From the NCBI RefSeq assembly GCF_002000025.1, contig NZ_MUZV01000001.1:310001-374000 (forward strand): 64,000 nt of DNA, read 5' to 3'. The notes under the pieces are model-generated. The model saw only the letters and a program-made list of their open reading frames with translations, made no database searches and had not been told where the DNA came from. Below, piece after piece: positions 1 through 10,039 of the stretch; positions within the stretch are counted from its first letter, which is position 1, and every line of letters begins with the position of its first letter. The position numbers were made by a program, and so were the translations under genes. This stretch comes from Cognaticolwellia aestuarii. Its GTDB lineage: Bacteria; Pseudomonadota; Gammaproteobacteria; Enterobacterales; Alteromonadaceae.

Positions 1-230
1 GGTAAATTAACTAAGCTGATATGACAAGCTTTACTAGCCGCTAATTCAATTAATAAGAGAATCCATGCTAAGCCTGCGGTATCAATTTGACTGACATGCG
101 CCAAATCTAGAACCACTCGTTTATTGTCAATTAATTTACGATACTCTTTATCAAATGCTCGCGTTATTGTAGCACGCGTTAATGCACCACTAAAAATCGC
201 TTTTTGATCTGTTTGTTGGACATCTATCAT
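1..230 (-). CDS. mlaB: MlaB, STAS-domain subunit of the Mla phospholipid ABC transporter (partial)
   Basis: The gene starts with ATG at 230 and runs off the left edge, so 76 residues are visible of about 100 expected. The visible protein is a STAS domain with the conserved segment QIDTAGLAW. In the family, MlaB binds the MlaF ATPase on the cytoplasmic side and is needed for assembly and activity of the MlaFEDB complex, which moves phospholipids between inner and outer membranes. It is the last gene of the mlaFEDCB order, 69 bp after mlaC. The family call is firm; only the C-terminus is unseen. Confidence 0.85.
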   Translation of the reverse strand, partial: MIDVQQTDQKAIFSGALTRATITRAFDKEYRKLIDNKRVVLDLAHVSQIDTAGLAWILLLIELAASKACHISLVNL

Positions 231-299
231 TTTAATCTATTAACAACCTTATAACGCGCTATTGTATTGCTTCATCAACAACAACTAACCGCTCTTATA

Positions 300-941
300 T
301 TATTTAAAAACGATGTTTCTTTCACTTTTCTCTTTCAGCATTTCAGTAACGTGAGTTAAACCTTTTTGTCGAATCAAGCTACTCAGCTCTGCTTGCTTGC
401 TATCAAGTAAGCTTATCCCTTCAGCCACCATATCATAAGCTTTCCATTCACCGGTTTTTTTATGCTTACGAACACGAAAAGAGATATTAATAGGAGCGCG
501 TCCTGGCTCAATCACACTAGTGTCAACAGACACCACACGATCTTTCGAAAAGTCTTTTGCCGGAGCAAATTCGACTTTTTGATTATTATACAAAGTGAAA
601 ACCTGTGCATATGAAGTGATAAGGTATTCTCGAAATGCTGGGACAAACTTTGCACGTTCTGCTTTATTGGTTTTTTTAAAGTTGCTACCAATCACTTTAT
701 AAGCAGCATATTGATAATTGATGTAAGGCATCAACTCTTCACGAACAATATTCTTTAATAAATTAGGCTCTGCTTGTATTGCACTTTGCTCGTTAGCAAA
801 ACGTTTGAAAGTAATATCAGCAACTGTCTTGATCATTTGATAAGGGTCTTTTTTATCAACATCAGCTGCCGCATTAACCCCAATAGACAAGGTCAATAAC
901 GTGAAACAGAAAAAGACTTTTTTTATTACATTACGTATCAT
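300..941 (-). CDS. mlaC: MlaC, periplasmic phospholipid-binding shuttle
   Basis: This 213-residue protein has an N-terminal signal peptide (basic start, then a hydrophobic stretch to about residue 24 ending in VNAAA). The body is a typical MlaC/Ttg2D domain with a YAAYKVIG segment and a LITSYAQVF segment. MlaC carries phospholipid through the periplasm between the outer-membrane MlaA complex and the inner-membrane MlaFEDB complex. It follows mlaD by 2 bp and precedes mlaB, the standard operon order, so co-translation is likely. Length matches the family. Confidence 0.93.
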   Translation of the reverse strand: MIRNVIKKVFFCFTLLTLSIGVNAAADVDKKDPYQMIKTVADITFKRFANEQSAIQAEPNLLKNIVREELMPYINYQYAAYKVIGSNFKKTNKAERAKFVPAFREYLITSYAQVFTLYNNQKVEFAPAKDFSKDRVVSVDTSVIEPGRAPINISFRVRKHKKTGEWKAYDMVAEGISLLDSKQAELSSLIRQKGLTHVTEMLKEKSERNIVFK

Positions 942-943
942 AA

Positions 944-1414
944 TTAATCACCACTACCTTGACTAAACAAAAACTGACCAATTAATTCTTCTAATATTAA
1001 GGCGGGCTTTGTATCTTCAATAAAGTCACCCGGTTGTAATGTGTCAACAGAAACATCAATAAAACCAGGCAACAAACCAACATATTGCTCGCCTAATAAG
1101 CCAGCGGTTAAAATGGAAACTGAAGTTGCTTCTGAAAAATTATTATATTCAGCATAAATATCCAATGTCACCACTGGCGTATAATCTTCACTGTCTAACG
1201 AAATATCACTAACACGGCCAACAACAACCCCACCAACTTTTATTGGCGAACGTACTTTCAAGCCGCCAATATTGTCGAACTTCGCATACAATTGATAAGT
1301 ATTTCCACTGCCTGAGATACCACTATCAGCCACTTTTAATGCCAACATTAATAGTGCTGCAATGCCAATGACCGCGAATAGTCCAACCAATAATTCTATT
1401 TTTTTCGACACCAT
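944..1414 (-). CDS. mlaD: MlaD, MCE-domain subunit of the Mla transporter
   Basis: The frame is open from a TTG at 1432, but the ATG at 1414 is the better start. It gives the family N-terminus (VSKKIELLVG) and has a GGTGGA ribosome site just upstream. The protein is then 156 residues. One transmembrane helix (about residues 8-26) is followed by a single MCE domain with the FDNIGGLKVRSPIKVGGV segment. MlaD forms a hexameric periplasmic ring on MlaE that receives or hands over lipid. It lies between mlaE and mlaC. Confidence 0.93.
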   Translation of the reverse strand: MVSKKIELLVGLFAVIGIAALLMLALKVADSGISGSGNTYQLYAKFDNIGGLKVRSPIKVGGVVVGRVSDISLDSEDYTPVVTLDIYAEYNNFSEATSVSILTAGLLGEQYVGLLPGFIDVSVDTLQPGDFIEDTKPALILEELIGQFLFSQGSGD

Positions 1415-1461
1415 GTCTTCCACCAAATTCAAAAAAATATCTAATTAAATAACCGCATTCA

Positions 1462-2238
1462 CTAGTTTGTGAACATTAAAGCAGTTAAAACAAAATCTAA
1501 ACCTAAAACCAATAGTGATGACTGCACTACGGTTGATGTTGTTGCACGGCTTATGCCTTCTGAAGTTGGTTCACAAGAATAGCCTTTATAAACCGCTATC
1601 CAAGTCACAACAAAGGCAAACACTAAACTTTTTATAATGCCATTTAATATATCTTTCTCAAATGACACTTGCGCCTGCATTACCGACCAAAATGTACCGC
1701 TATCAACGCCAAGCCAATCTACACCAACTAAATGCGCACCTAAAATTCCCACAGCAGAAAATATTGCTGCAAGTAAAGGCAAGCTAATAAAACCAGCCCA
1801 AAAGCGTGGAGCCACAACACGACGTAATGGGTCTACAGCCATCATTTCAAGACTCGATAATTGCTCTGTCGCCTTCATTAAACCTATTTCTGCGGTTAAT
1901 GCTGAGCCTGCTCGACCAGCAAATAATAAAGCGGCCACCACAGGGCCCAATTCACGTAATAATGATAACGCCACCATCGGGCCTAAACTTGCTTCGGCAC
2001 CATAGCCAACCAAGATAGTATAACCCTGTAACGCCAATACCATGCCGATAAACAAGCCTGAAACTAAAATAATAACCAGTGACAACACGCCAACGGAGTA
2101 GAGTTGATTCAGCAGTAAAGGAAAGCCTTTACGTGGGCTAGGCACATGAAGTAAAGCTGACGCTAACATCAGTAAAGCGCGACCTAAACCAGCGACCTGG
2201 CCAATGATGGTTCGACCAAAAACTTGTAATTGCTTCAC
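1462..2238 (-). CDS. mlaE: MlaE, permease subunit of the Mla phospholipid transporter
   Basis: This 258-residue integral membrane protein belongs to the MlaE/YrbE permease family. It has about five hydrophobic helices, the [24 protein letters not shown] block (residues about 91-114) and the cytoplasmic coupling segment [13 protein letters not shown]. The start overlaps the mlaF stop by 4 bp, implying translational coupling. MlaE is the membrane channel on which MlaF (ATPase) and the MlaD ring assemble. The 47 bp to mlaD hold no separate promoter that I can recognise. Confidence 0.95.
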   Translation of the reverse strand: MKQLQVFGRTIIGQVAGLGRALLMLASALLHVPSPRKGFPLLLNQLYSVGVLSLVIILVSGLFIGMVLALQGYTILVGYGAEASLGPMVALSLLRELGPVVAALLFAGRAGSALTAEIGLMKATEQLSSLEMMAVDPLRRVVAPRFWAGFISLPLLAAIFSAVGILGAHLVGVDWLGVDSGTFWSVMQAQVSFEKDILNGIIKSLVFAFVVTWIAVYKGYSCEPTSEGISRATTSTVVQSSLLVLGLDFVLTALMFTN

Positions 2239-3044
2239 TGCTTGATACCTCGAGCAATTAATTCTTCACGGTAAGGTGCCGCTGGAAAATGAAATGGCAC
2301 AGGCCCATCAGCCTCACCTTTAACAAATTGCTGCACTAGCGGTGAGGTCTGTTGATAGATTTCTTCAGGTGTACCTTGACCAATAATTTTTTGTTCCGCG
2401 ATAATATAAATGTAATCAGCAATGCTCATCACTTCAGGTACATCATGAGAAACCACCACAGAGGTTAAACCTAATGCTTGTCCTAAGTCTTTAATCAAAC
2501 GAACAATTACTCCCATAGAAATAGGATCTTGACCTGCGAAGGGTTCATCATAAAGAATAAGCTCTGGATCTAAAGAGATGGCACGCGCGAGTGCTGCTCG
2601 TCGAGCCATACCACCCGACAACTCACTCGGTCGTAAATCTCTTGCCCCCCGCAAACCAACAGCTTCTAACTTCATTAGCACCATTTTTTCAATGATATCT
2701 TCTGATAATTCCGTGTGTTCACGAATAGGAAAGGCAATATTGTCGTACACACTCATATCGGTAAATAGAGCGCCACTTTGAAAAAGCATACTCATACGTT
2801 TACGTACTTCATATAGGTTGCCACGAGACAATTGAGGAATATCATGACCATCAAATAAAATTTGTCCAGACTCTGGCTTAATTTGACCGCCAATCAGCCT
2901 CAATAAAGTGGTCTTACCGATGCCGCTAGGACCCATTATTGCCGTAATTTTACCTTTAGGAATCGACAGACTGATGCCATCATAGATAACACGCTCGTCA
3001 CGCTTAAAGGTCATGTTTTTGATATCAACTAAAATTTCGGACAT
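2235..3044 (-). CDS. mlaF: MlaF, ATPase subunit of the Mla phospholipid transporter
   Basis: The frame extends to an ATG at 3119, but the ATG at 3044 ([13 protein letters not shown]) matches the family N-terminus and gives 269 residues, the usual size. It carries a Walker [10 protein letters not shown], an ABC signature LSGGMARR, a Walker [15 protein letters not shown] and a switch histidine in VVVSHD. MlaF powers phospholipid movement across the periplasm with MlaE, MlaD, MlaB and MlaC. It is the first gene of the minus-strand operon and is divergent from yrbG, as in Escherichia coli. Confidence 0.94.
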   Translation of the reverse strand: MSEILVDIKNMTFKRDERVIYDGISLSIPKGKITAIMGPSGIGKTTLLRLIGGQIKPESGQILFDGHDIPQLSRGNLYEVRKRMSMLFQSGALFTDMSVYDNIAFPIREHTELSEDIIEKMVLMKLEAVGLRGARDLRPSELSGGMARRAALARAISLDPELILYDEPFAGQDPISMGVIVRLIKDLGQALGLTSVVVSHDVPEVMSIADYIYIIAEQKIIGQGTPEEIYQQTSPLVQQFVKGEADGPVPFHFPAAPYREELIARGIKQ

Positions 3045-3780
3045 ATTGCTTAGGATAACATCACTGTTAATTATTGTCTTATGTCGCGGAATTCTACCGC
3101 AGCGCAACACCTCAGTCATTACAAATTAGTAAATATTTAACAGTAAAAGCGTAAGTAAAAGTATGTAAATGTAATTAAGTGTAAGAAAGGCTTTATGAAT
3201 AGCTATTTTCACTTATTTACGTTTAGAGAGCCATGATACTTCTATGTAGAGAATTTCAGCTTGAAGAAAAAATGATTTAGACCATGCCTCAATTGAAAAT
3301 AATAGTAACTATCGAAAAGTCACCTTCATGTGAAGCGCCTATTGCAATCAATAATAAGCAATCAACCTTTTTCCTTGTCTAAATGGCTTTAGGCACTGAA
3401 AGCACACCAACAACATATAATTTACGCATTTATTTAGAAAGACAAAAACACCTCTAAAAATGCCTATTGAATTAGTGTTACTTTGACAGTGCTGAAACTA
3501 TGTGTTGACGTATTATGGAGATATTTATAGAGCAAGGTATTCATAAAGATAAAAATTAAATACTGATTAAGTTTATTTTTTAATGATTTTATCTTCAATG
3601 CACGTGCCAATAATAACAGAAAAAGTTTATAATGGTTTTTGCTCAACATAATGTTGGCAAAATAAATATAAATAGGCTGTCATCGGTTATCATCAATGGT
3701 TTACAATTCCTCTTTTTATTTCATCTATTAGCAACGAATAAAACATGCTATTTATTACCTTAGCCAAACAGGAGCTTTGA
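3045..3780. other. Non-coding divergent region between mlaF and yrbG
   Basis: About 730 bp of very AT-rich DNA separates the two divergent operons. Promoters for both must lie here, but no single hexamer pair is convincing enough to name. A 61-codon open frame on the minus strand (3464-3649) has a low-complexity Lys/Leu-rich product and no ribosome site, so I do not call it a gene. A stretch near 3150-3185 has loosely repeated GTAA units of unknown meaning. I see no riboswitch or terminator. Confidence 0.5.
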
Positions 3781-4761
3781 ATGTTCATCCAAATTTTGAT
3801 CTTACTACTTTCACTAATTACCTTAGTGTGGAGTGCAGACAAATTTGTATTTGGTGCCTCATCTTTAGCAAGAAATCTTGGTATTTCTCCGATGATCATA
3901 GGTTTAACTATTGTCGCAATGGGCTCTTCAGCTCCCGAAATGATGATAGCCGCAACCGCCTCTTTGCAAGGTAACCCAGATACTGCTGTCGGTAATGCGA
4001 TTGGCTCTAATATAACCAATATTGCTTTAGTGCTAGGTTTAACGGCATTATTTCATCCTTTGTCGGTTTCTTCTTCTACTATTAAACGTGAAATACCTCT
4101 TATTTTAATTGTTACAGCCATTGCAACTTATATGCTGGCCAACAGCCACTTCAGTTTTAATGAAGGTTTAATATTGATCGTCGGCTTTGTGCTTTATATC
4201 GCGACCTTACTTTTCGTTACTTTAAAACGAGCAAAACAGAACCCTATAGACGATAAAATGGTCCTAGAAGCAGAACAAGAAGTACCTGAAGCCGTCAGTA
4301 CTCGACGTTCAGTTATTTGGTTAGTTTTCGGCATTATATTTTTGCCATTAAGTGCAACATTTCTTGTCGACTCTTCAATTTTTATTGCCAAAGCTTTTGG
4401 TATTAGTGACTTAGTCATAGGTTTAACCGTCATTGCGGTTGGCACGAGTTTGCCTGAGCTAGCAGCAAGTATTATGAGTATCATTAAAAAAGAAGATGAC
4501 TTGGCTTTGGGAAATATTATCGGTTCCAATATCTTTAATATTCTTGCTGTACTATCACTCGCTGGCTTAATTTCACCCGGTAATATTGATCAAGCTGCCG
4601 CGTCTCGTGATGCTCCATACATGTTAGCAACCACTTTCTTACTGTTTCTACTGTGCTTTAGTCGTAGTGGAAAATTTCGCATCACACGCGCGAAAGGTTT
4701 ACTATTGTTAGCTGTATTTGTTGGCTACCAAATTTTACTTTTCAGTCAACTTAACACTTAA
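3781..4761 (+). CDS. yrbG: YrbG-type calcium/sodium antiporter (CaCA family)
   Basis: This 326-residue protein has about ten transmembrane helices in two halves, each with the CaCA alpha-repeat. The first reads MGSSAPEMMIAATAS (residues about 48-62) and the second VGTSLPELAASIMS (about 220-233). The acidic residues in these repeats bind the cations. It probably exchanges Na+ or H+ for Ca2+ across the inner membrane. It is the first gene of the conserved yrbG-kdsDC-lptCAB-rpoN string. The exact ion preference cannot be read from the sequence. Confidence 0.9.
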   Translation: MFIQILILLLSLITLVWSADKFVFGASSLARNLGISPMIIGLTIVAMGSSAPEMMIAATASLQGNPDTAVGNAIGSNITNIALVLGLTALFHPLSVSSSTIKREIPLILIVTAIATYMLANSHFSFNEGLILIVGFVLYIATLLFVTLKRAKQNPIDDKMVLEAEQEVPEAVSTRRSVIWLVFGIIFLPLSATFLVDSSIFIAKAFGISDLVIGLTVIAVGTSLPELAASIMSIIKKEDDLALGNIIGSNIFNILAVLSLAGLISPGNIDQAAASRDAPYMLATTFLLFLLCFSRSGKFRITRAKGLLLLAVFVGYQILLFSQLNT

Positions 4762-4777
4762 TGATTGGTCTATAGCA

Positions 4778-5743
4778 ATGAAAAATTTTAAGCAGTTAGC
4801 ACAAAACGTCATTAAAATTGAGCAACAAGCTATCGCTGAATTAACTCAATTTATTGATGACGACTTCGTTAAGGCCTGTGAATTAATGTTCAACTGCCAA
4901 GGCCGTGTCATCGTCATTGGTATGGGAAAATCTGGCCACATTGGCGGTAAAATTGCTGCTACACTTGCCAGTACCGGTACACCATCATTTTTTGTCCATC
5001 CTGGTGAAGCTAGCCATGGTGATCTTGGCATGATCACTTTAGACGATGTGGTATTAACCATTTCTAATTCTGGAGAGACTGGCGAAGTACTTGCCATTAT
5101 TCCTGTCATCAAACGCTTGGGGGCTAAGCTAATTGCCATGACAGGCAACCCTGACTCAACACTAGCTAAGCTTGCCGATACACACGTTTGTGTCAAAGTA
5201 TCACAAGAAGCCTGCCCTTTAGGATTAGCACCAACTTCTAGCACTACCGCAACATTGGTCATGGGTGATGCCCTTGCGGTCGCACTATTAAATGCTCGTG
5301 GTTTTACCGCTGATGACTTTGCTTTATCTCATCCAGGTGGTAGTTTAGGAAAAAGATTACTGCTGCGTTTAGTAGATATTATGCACAAAGGTGAGCGCCT
5401 ACCAACCGTTGCGACAAACGCTAAAATAAAAGATGCTTTAGTTGAAATGTCACTCAAAGGCTTAGGCATGACCGCAATTGTTGATGACAATAGTCAGCTA
5501 ATGGGCCTCTTTACCGATGGTGATTTACGCCGTATTTTAGATGCACAAATTAATATACATCAAGACAGCATTACCAGTGTCATGACTAAAAATCCTTATG
5601 TTGCACAGCAAGATATGCTAGCTGCTGAAGCATTAAAAATTATGGAAGACAAAAAAATCAATGGTTTAATTATTGTTAATGACAATAATCAACCTATTGG
5701 TGCCATGAATATGCATGACTTATTAAAATCAGGAGTGTTATAA
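4778..5743 (+). CDS. kdsD: D-arabinose 5-phosphate isomerase KdsD
   Basis: The frame is open from 4718, but the ATG at 4778 (MKNFKQLAQNVIKIEQ) is the natural start and removes overlap with yrbG, giving 321 residues. An N-terminal SIS sugar-isomerase domain (GMGKSGHIGGKIAAT, then FFVHPGEASHGDLGM) is followed by two CBS domains. The enzyme converts ribulose 5-phosphate to arabinose 5-phosphate, the first step to Kdo of the LPS core. It sits 1 bp before kdsC, which acts later in the same pathway. Confidence 0.95.
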   Translation: MKNFKQLAQNVIKIEQQAIAELTQFIDDDFVKACELMFNCQGRVIVIGMGKSGHIGGKIAATLASTGTPSFFVHPGEASHGDLGMITLDDVVLTISNSGETGEVLAIIPVIKRLGAKLIAMTGNPDSTLAKLADTHVCVKVSQEACPLGLAPTSSTTATLVMGDALAVALLNARGFTADDFALSHPGGSLGKRLLLRLVDIMHKGERLPTVATNAKIKDALVEMSLKGLGMTAIVDDNSQLMGLFTDGDLRRILDAQINIHQDSITSVMTKNPYVAQQDMLAAEALKIMEDKKINGLIIVNDNNQPIGAMNMHDLLKSGVL

Positions 5744-5744
5744 A

Positions 5745-6290
5745 ATGGATAGTCTTTACGGAAAAGTATCGTCAAGTATTTGGCAAAAAGCACAGCAAAT
5801 CAAACTCTTTGTGTGTGATATTGACGGCGTTTTTTCAGACGGTCGTATTTACCTAGGTAACAGTGGCGAAGAGTTAAAAGCTTTTCACACTAAAGATGGC
5901 TATGGCATTAAAGCTTTAGGTGCTAGTGGTGTAGATGTTGCCGTGATCACTGGCAGAAAATCGAATATAGTGCAGACTCGTATGAGCGCCTTAAATGTTA
6001 AACACATAGTTCAAGGTGAAGAAAACAAATTACCTGCGTTAAAAAAAATGATAGCTTCGTTGCAGTTAACATCAGAGCAAGTTGCTTACATTGGCGATGA
6101 CATGCCAGATCTTGACTGCCTTAACCATGTTGGCTTAAGTATTGCGGTTAATGACGCACACCCCGCTATACTAAAAGCCTGTCACTATATTACATACACA
6201 CGCGGTGGTTTTGGTGCTGTACGTGAAACTTGTGATCTAATAATGCAGAGTCAAAATACCTTAGCAGCAGCAACAGGCGCGAGTATATGA
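5745..6290 (+). CDS. kdsC: Kdo 8-phosphate phosphatase KdsC
   Basis: This 181-residue HAD-superfamily phosphatase has the nucleophile motif CDIDGVFSDGR (residues about 24-34), the ITGRKS motif II and the C-terminal IGDDMPDL motif that binds Mg2+. It lacks a cap domain, as expected for the tetrameric KdsC class. It releases phosphate from Kdo 8-phosphate to give free Kdo for LPS. An AGGAG lies upstream of its ATG, and its stop overlaps the lptC start by 4 bp. Confidence 0.95.
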   Translation: MDSLYGKVSSSIWQKAQQIKLFVCDIDGVFSDGRIYLGNSGEELKAFHTKDGYGIKALGASGVDVAVITGRKSNIVQTRMSALNVKHIVQGEENKLPALKKMIASLQLTSEQVAYIGDDMPDLDCLNHVGLSIAVNDAHPAILKACHYITYTRGGFGAVRETCDLIMQSQNTLAAATGASI

Positions 6291-6853
6291 ACCGAATCTA
6301 TCTTGCAACAACCAGTCTCTTTATCATTGCCGTAACGACTTACGGCTTACTTGAATGGTATAGTGCGCAAGAAGAAACAACCAATATTCTCGACAGCACG
6401 AATAATCCCGAATTTATCGCTGAAAATCTTAATAGTGACATTTACCAGGCATCAGGCGCATTGTCTTACAATGTTGAGGCGCAGCGAATGGAACATTATG
6501 CCCAATTAGAGGTCACACACTTTGAGCACCCTAAATACACCTTATATCCAAAAAATAACAAACCTACTTGGCAAATTACCGCCAACGAAGGGACTTTGTA
6601 TAGTAACAACCGAGTAAAATTAAAAAATCGCGTACGTTTAATCGCCACTGATGAAGAAAGTTTGATACAGGAAGTACACGGAAAGAATTTAGAAATGGAT
6701 TTAAAAACTAATATTATCAGCTCAGAGCAAACTATCTTAATATTAGGTAAAGGATTTACTATGTATGGCTCAGGATTAATTGTAGACTTAAACACAACAC
6801 AGATGACATTGACCGAACATGTGCAAACCATTTATAAAAAAACTAAAAACTAA
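6287..6853 (+). CDS. lptC: LptC, inner-membrane anchor of the LPS transport bridge
   Basis: This 188-residue protein has a single N-terminal membrane helix (about residues 5-22) followed by a periplasmic beta-jellyroll of the LptC/YrbK type. The helix anchors it near the LptB2FG ABC transporter, where it receives LPS and passes it to LptA. It is translationally coupled to kdsC by an ATGA overlap, and the lptA start lies inside its 3' end. The sequence is divergent, as LptC usually is, so position supports the call strongly. Confidence 0.9.
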   Translation: MNRIYLATTSLFIIAVTTYGLLEWYSAQEETTNILDSTNNPEFIAENLNSDIYQASGALSYNVEAQRMEHYAQLEVTHFEHPKYTLYPKNNKPTWQITANEGTLYSNNRVKLKNRVRLIATDEESLIQEVHGKNLEMDLKTNIISSEQTILILGKGFTMYGSGLIVDLNTTQMTLTEHVQTIYKKTKN

Positions 6854-7385
6854 ATTAACTTTCTTAGCGGCTCTACTTATATTCGTGCCAGCGGTAAGTG
6901 CTGAAAAATTTGATGTTGAGCAAGAAATTAAAATTTCTTCTTCACGTCAAGCTGCCGATCTGAAGAACAAAATATTCAGTTATATTGATAATGTTATTAT
7001 TACTCAAGGCACACTTAAAATACATGCTGAGTTAGTCCAAGTCATCACTCAAGAAAAAAGCGATAATAAAATTTATATTGCCAAAGGTTCACCAGCAACC
7101 TTTGAACAAACATTGCAAGATGGAAGTCCAATCAACTTACAAGCCAAAGAAATTCGTTATGAACCAGGAATGAATATAGTTGTAATTTCGGGCGATGCTT
7201 TATTGCGTCAAGAAGGCAGTGAAGTCAGCGGCAGTAAAATCACCTATAACTTTGAGACTGAATATGTCAATGCTGAAAGCTTAGAGAATGCTAAAGTTGA
7301 AACCGTATTACAGCCTAAAAATAAAACCGAACAGCCTAAAAATAAAACCGAACAGCCAGGTAAATCAAAAGGCAAGAAAGAGTAG
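6819..7385 (+). CDS. lptA: LptA, periplasmic LPS bridge protein
   Basis: Starting at an ATG inside lptC, this 188-residue protein has a signal peptide ending near PAVSA-EK (residues about 25-31) and an OstA/LptA fold (ITQGTLKIHAELVQV, then ISGDALLRQEGSEVSGSKITYNF). LptA polymerises into the groove that carries LPS from LptC to LptD. The C-terminal tail is Lys/Gln-rich and holds two copies of a seven-residue unit (QPKNKTE) made by an exact 21-bp tandem duplication. Only 35 bp overlap lptC, and lptB follows at once. Confidence 0.92.
   Translation: MCKPFIKKLKTKLTFLAALLIFVPAVSAEKFDVEQEIKISSSRQAADLKNKIFSYIDNVIITQGTLKIHAELVQVITQEKSDNKIYIAKGSPATFEQTLQDGSPINLQAKEIRYEPGMNIVVISGDALLRQEGSEVSGSKITYNFETEYVNAESLENAKVETVLQPKNKTEQPKNKTEQPGKSKGKKE
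7311..7352 (+). repeat. Exact 21-bp tandem duplication in the lptA tail
   Basis: Two identical 21-bp units (7311-7331 and 7332-7352) sit back to back in frame near the end of lptA, duplicating seven residues of its hydrophilic tail. The identity suggests a recent slippage event. The tail lies outside the folded beta-jellyroll, so copy number may vary without harm. Confidence 0.9.
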
Positions 7386-8117
7386 ATGTCAACTTCAACA
7401 TTATCCGCAACCGGCTTAGCAAAAGCCTACAAAGGCAGAAAGGTCGTTAAAAATGTCAGTCTGAAGGTTTCAGCTGGGCAAATTGTTGGCTTGTTAGGAC
7501 CTAATGGTGCTGGCAAAACGACCTCTTTTTATATGATTGTCGGTTTAGTCAACAATGATAGCGGCTCCATTGCCTTAAATGACGAAGACTTAACTTTACT
7601 GCCGATGCACGAGCGTGCGCGCAAAGGTATTGGCTATCTACCTCAAGAAGCATCAATTTTCCGTAAGTTATCGGTTTATGACAACATTATGGCCATTTTA
7701 CAAACCCGTAAAACCCTTAATGATGTCGAAAGAGAAGAGAAACTTGAGCACCTGCTAGAAGAGTTCAACATTAGCCATATAAAAGATAACTTAGGTATGA
7801 GTTTATCGGGTGGTGAACGCCGACGCGTTGAAATTGCACGCGCTTTAGCGGCAGATCCGAAATTTATTTTACTTGATGAACCCTTCGCTGGTGTTGATCC
7901 AATTTCAGTAGGTGATATAAAAAAAATTATCCTACACTTAAAAGAGCGTGGTATAGGTATTTTGATCACCGACCACAATGTTCGAGAAACACTCGATGTT
8001 TGTGAACACGCCTATATTGTTAGTCATGGTGAGCTTATTGCTGAGGGTGATGCGAATCAAATTCTTGCAAATCAACATGTAAGAGATGTATACCTTGGTG
8101 AACAATTCACGCTATAG
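7386..8117 (+). CDS. lptB: LptB, ATPase of the LPS export transporter
   Basis: This 243-residue ABC ATPase has Walker A GPNGAGKT (residues about 39-46), Q-loop [12 protein letters not shown], signature LSGGERRR, Walker [14 protein letters not shown] and the H-loop ITDHN, all typical of LptB. Two LptB subunits drive LptF/LptG to extract LPS from the inner membrane. It begins directly after the lptA stop, so the three lpt genes are probably co-translated. LptF and LptG are not in this window. Confidence 0.96.
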   Translation: MSTSTLSATGLAKAYKGRKVVKNVSLKVSAGQIVGLLGPNGAGKTTSFYMIVGLVNNDSGSIALNDEDLTLLPMHERARKGIGYLPQEASIFRKLSVYDNIMAILQTRKTLNDVEREEKLEHLLEEFNISHIKDNLGMSLSGGERRRVEIARALAADPKFILLDEPFAGVDPISVGDIKKIILHLKERGIGILITDHNVRETLDVCEHAYIVSHGELIAEGDANQILANQHVRDVYLGEQFTL

Positions 8118-8177
8118 TGAGTAACAAACTACAACGGCACAATAATAATGTCTTTGAACAGGGAAAAGAAAACGTAA

Positions 8178-9686
8178 ATGCGTCCTACTCTGCAACTCCG
8201 TATCGGACAACAGTTAACGATGACCCCGCAATTGCAGCAGGCGATCAAACTGTTGCAATTATCTACTCTGGATCTACAGCAAGAAATTCAAGAAGCACTT
8301 GAAAGTAACCCTTTGCTCGAGGTTGATGAAACTGCTGATAATAGCTCAGAAAGCACCCCTGACCGTTTAGAAGAAGCCTTTTCTGCTGGGGTTAGTGAAA
8401 GCTCTGAACTGTCATCCTCCGATGGTAGCGAAGATTCTGCTCCAACGATTGACGAAATTAGCTCTTCCGAAGGTCTAGCCAAAACAGATATCCCCGAAGA
8501 ACTTAATAGTGATACCACTTGGGATGACAACTTTAGTGCTGGTGCCAGTAGTGGTAGCGTTGGCCCCGCATCAGAAGATTATACCTATCAAGGCGAAACA
8601 AAAGATTCATTACAAGATCACCTGATTTGGCAAATGGAACTCACTCCTTTTAGTGATACCGACAAAACTATTGCCATTGCGATTATCGAAGCCATTGACG
8701 AGGCAGGTTACTTAACGGTTTCAGCAGAAGAAATTTTGGACAGTGTAGGTATTGAAGACGTTGAGCTTGATGAAGTTGAAGTGGTACTAAAGCGCATTAA
8801 CATGTTTGATCCTGTTGGTGTAGGTGCTCGTTCAATTCCTGAATGTCTTTTAATTCAGCTTAATCAATTCGCTAAGGATACCCCTTGGTTAGCAGAAAGT
8901 AAGTTAGCCGTTACCGAATATATAGAATTACTCGGCAATCGAGATTATCGACAGTTAATGCGTAAATTACGCCTGAAAGAAGAGCAGTTACGAGAGGTTA
9001 TTCGTCTCATTCAATCTTTAGATCCTCGCCCAGGCGATAGTGTAATAAAAAGTGAGGAGCAATATGTCATTCCAGATGTCTCCGTTGAAAAGAAAAATGG
9101 TCGTTGGACCGTAGAACTCAACCCTGACACCGCCCCTAAGTTATCAGTAAACCAACAATATGCGGCAATGTCGCGTACTATGAAATCATCTACTGATAGC
9201 CAATTTATTCGCTCTAACTTGCAAGAAGCGAAGTGGTTTATTAAAAGTTTAGAAAGCCGTAACGACACCCTACTGAAAGTGTCCAACTGTATTGTTCAAC
9301 GCCAACAAGGTTTTTTTGAACATGGGCCAGAAGCCATGCGCCCCATGGTATTAAACGATATTGCTGAAGCTGTCGATATGCATGAGTCGACTATCTCTCG
9401 TGTCACCACGCAAAAATATATGCACACTCCTAGAGGCATCTTCGAACTGAAATATTTTTTCTCTAGCCATGTTAGCACTGAAAACGGTGGTGAGTGTTCA
9501 TCAACAGCAATTCGTGAATTAATCAAAAAATTGGTTGCAGCTGAGATACCGTCAAAGCCTTTAAGTGATAGTAAAATGGCAGATATTTTAGCCGAGCAAG
9601 GCATCAAAGTAGCAAGGCGTACTATTGCAAAATATAGAGAATCGCTATCTATACCGCCATCAAATCAACGTAAAAGCCTACTGTAG
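8178..9686 (+). CDS. rpoN: RNA polymerase sigma-54 factor RpoN
   Basis: The 502-residue protein has the glutamine-rich region I ([20 protein letters not shown]-like start, residues 5-30), an acidic variable region II (about 50-125), the core-binding and DNA-binding regions, and the C-terminal RpoN box [10 protein letters not shown] (479-488). It directs RNA polymerase to -24/-12 promoters that need AAA+ activators, classically for nitrogen, flagella and stress. The linked hpf, ptsN, rapZ and npr genes are its usual companions. Confidence 0.97.
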   Translation: MRPTLQLRIGQQLTMTPQLQQAIKLLQLSTLDLQQEIQEALESNPLLEVDETADNSSESTPDRLEEAFSAGVSESSELSSSDGSEDSAPTIDEISSSEGLAKTDIPEELNSDTTWDDNFSAGASSGSVGPASEDYTYQGETKDSLQDHLIWQMELTPFSDTDKTIAIAIIEAIDEAGYLTVSAEEILDSVGIEDVELDEVEVVLKRINMFDPVGVGARSIPECLLIQLNQFAKDTPWLAESKLAVTEYIELLGNRDYRQLMRKLRLKEEQLREVIRLIQSLDPRPGDSVIKSEEQYVIPDVSVEKKNGRWTVELNPDTAPKLSVNQQYAAMSRTMKSSTDSQFIRSNLQEAKWFIKSLESRNDTLLKVSNCIVQRQQGFFEHGPEAMRPMVLNDIAEAVDMHESTISRVTTQKYMHTPRGIFELKYFFSSHVSTENGGECSSTAIRELIKKLVAAEIPSKPLSDSKMADILAEQGIKVARRTIAKYRESLSIPPSNQRKSLL

Positions 9687-9722
9687 GCTAGCTTATTCAC
9701 CCGTAAAAGAGGACAGAAGCAT

Positions 9723-10010
9723 ATGCAAATTAATCTTACCGGACACCATGTCGATGTTACCGATTCGTTACGTGACTATGTTAATGGCAAATTCGAAAAG
9801 CTAGAACGTCATTTTGATCATATCAACAATGTGCATGTTGTATTAACCGTAGAAAAACTCAATCAAATTGCTGAATCCACAGTACATTTAACTGGTACAG
9901 AGGTTCACGCTAAAGCAGAAAACAGTGATATGTATGCATCAATCGACGCGTTAATTGATAAGTTAGATCGCCAAATCTTGAAGTATAAAGGCAAGATAAA
10001 CAAGCATTAG
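9723..10010 (+). CDS. hpf: Ribosome hibernation promoting factor HPF (short form)
   Basis: This 95-residue protein begins MQINLTGHHVDVTDSLRDYV and has the beta-alpha-beta-beta-beta-alpha fold of short HPF/YfiA proteins. It lacks the C-terminal dimerisation domain of long HPF, as is usual in gammaproteobacteria. It binds the 30S decoding centre and promotes 100S dimer formation in resting cells. It is 36 bp after rpoN and has an AGAGGA ribosome site. Confidence 0.93.
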   Translation: MQINLTGHHVDVTDSLRDYVNGKFEKLERHFDHINNVHVVLTVEKLNQIAESTVHLTGTEVHAKAENSDMYASIDALIDKLDRQILKYKGKINKH

Positions 10011-10039
10011 CATAGCCCCACATTAGGTCTTAGAAGTTT

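Noticed and set aside
3464-3649. A 61-codon open frame on the minus strand upstream of mlaF
   Set aside because: Lys/Leu-rich low-complexity product, AT-rich DNA, no ribosome site and no family resemblance.
8117-8302. A short open frame overlapping the start of rpoN
   Set aside because: It lies in another frame of rpoN, whose own start and region I are clear.
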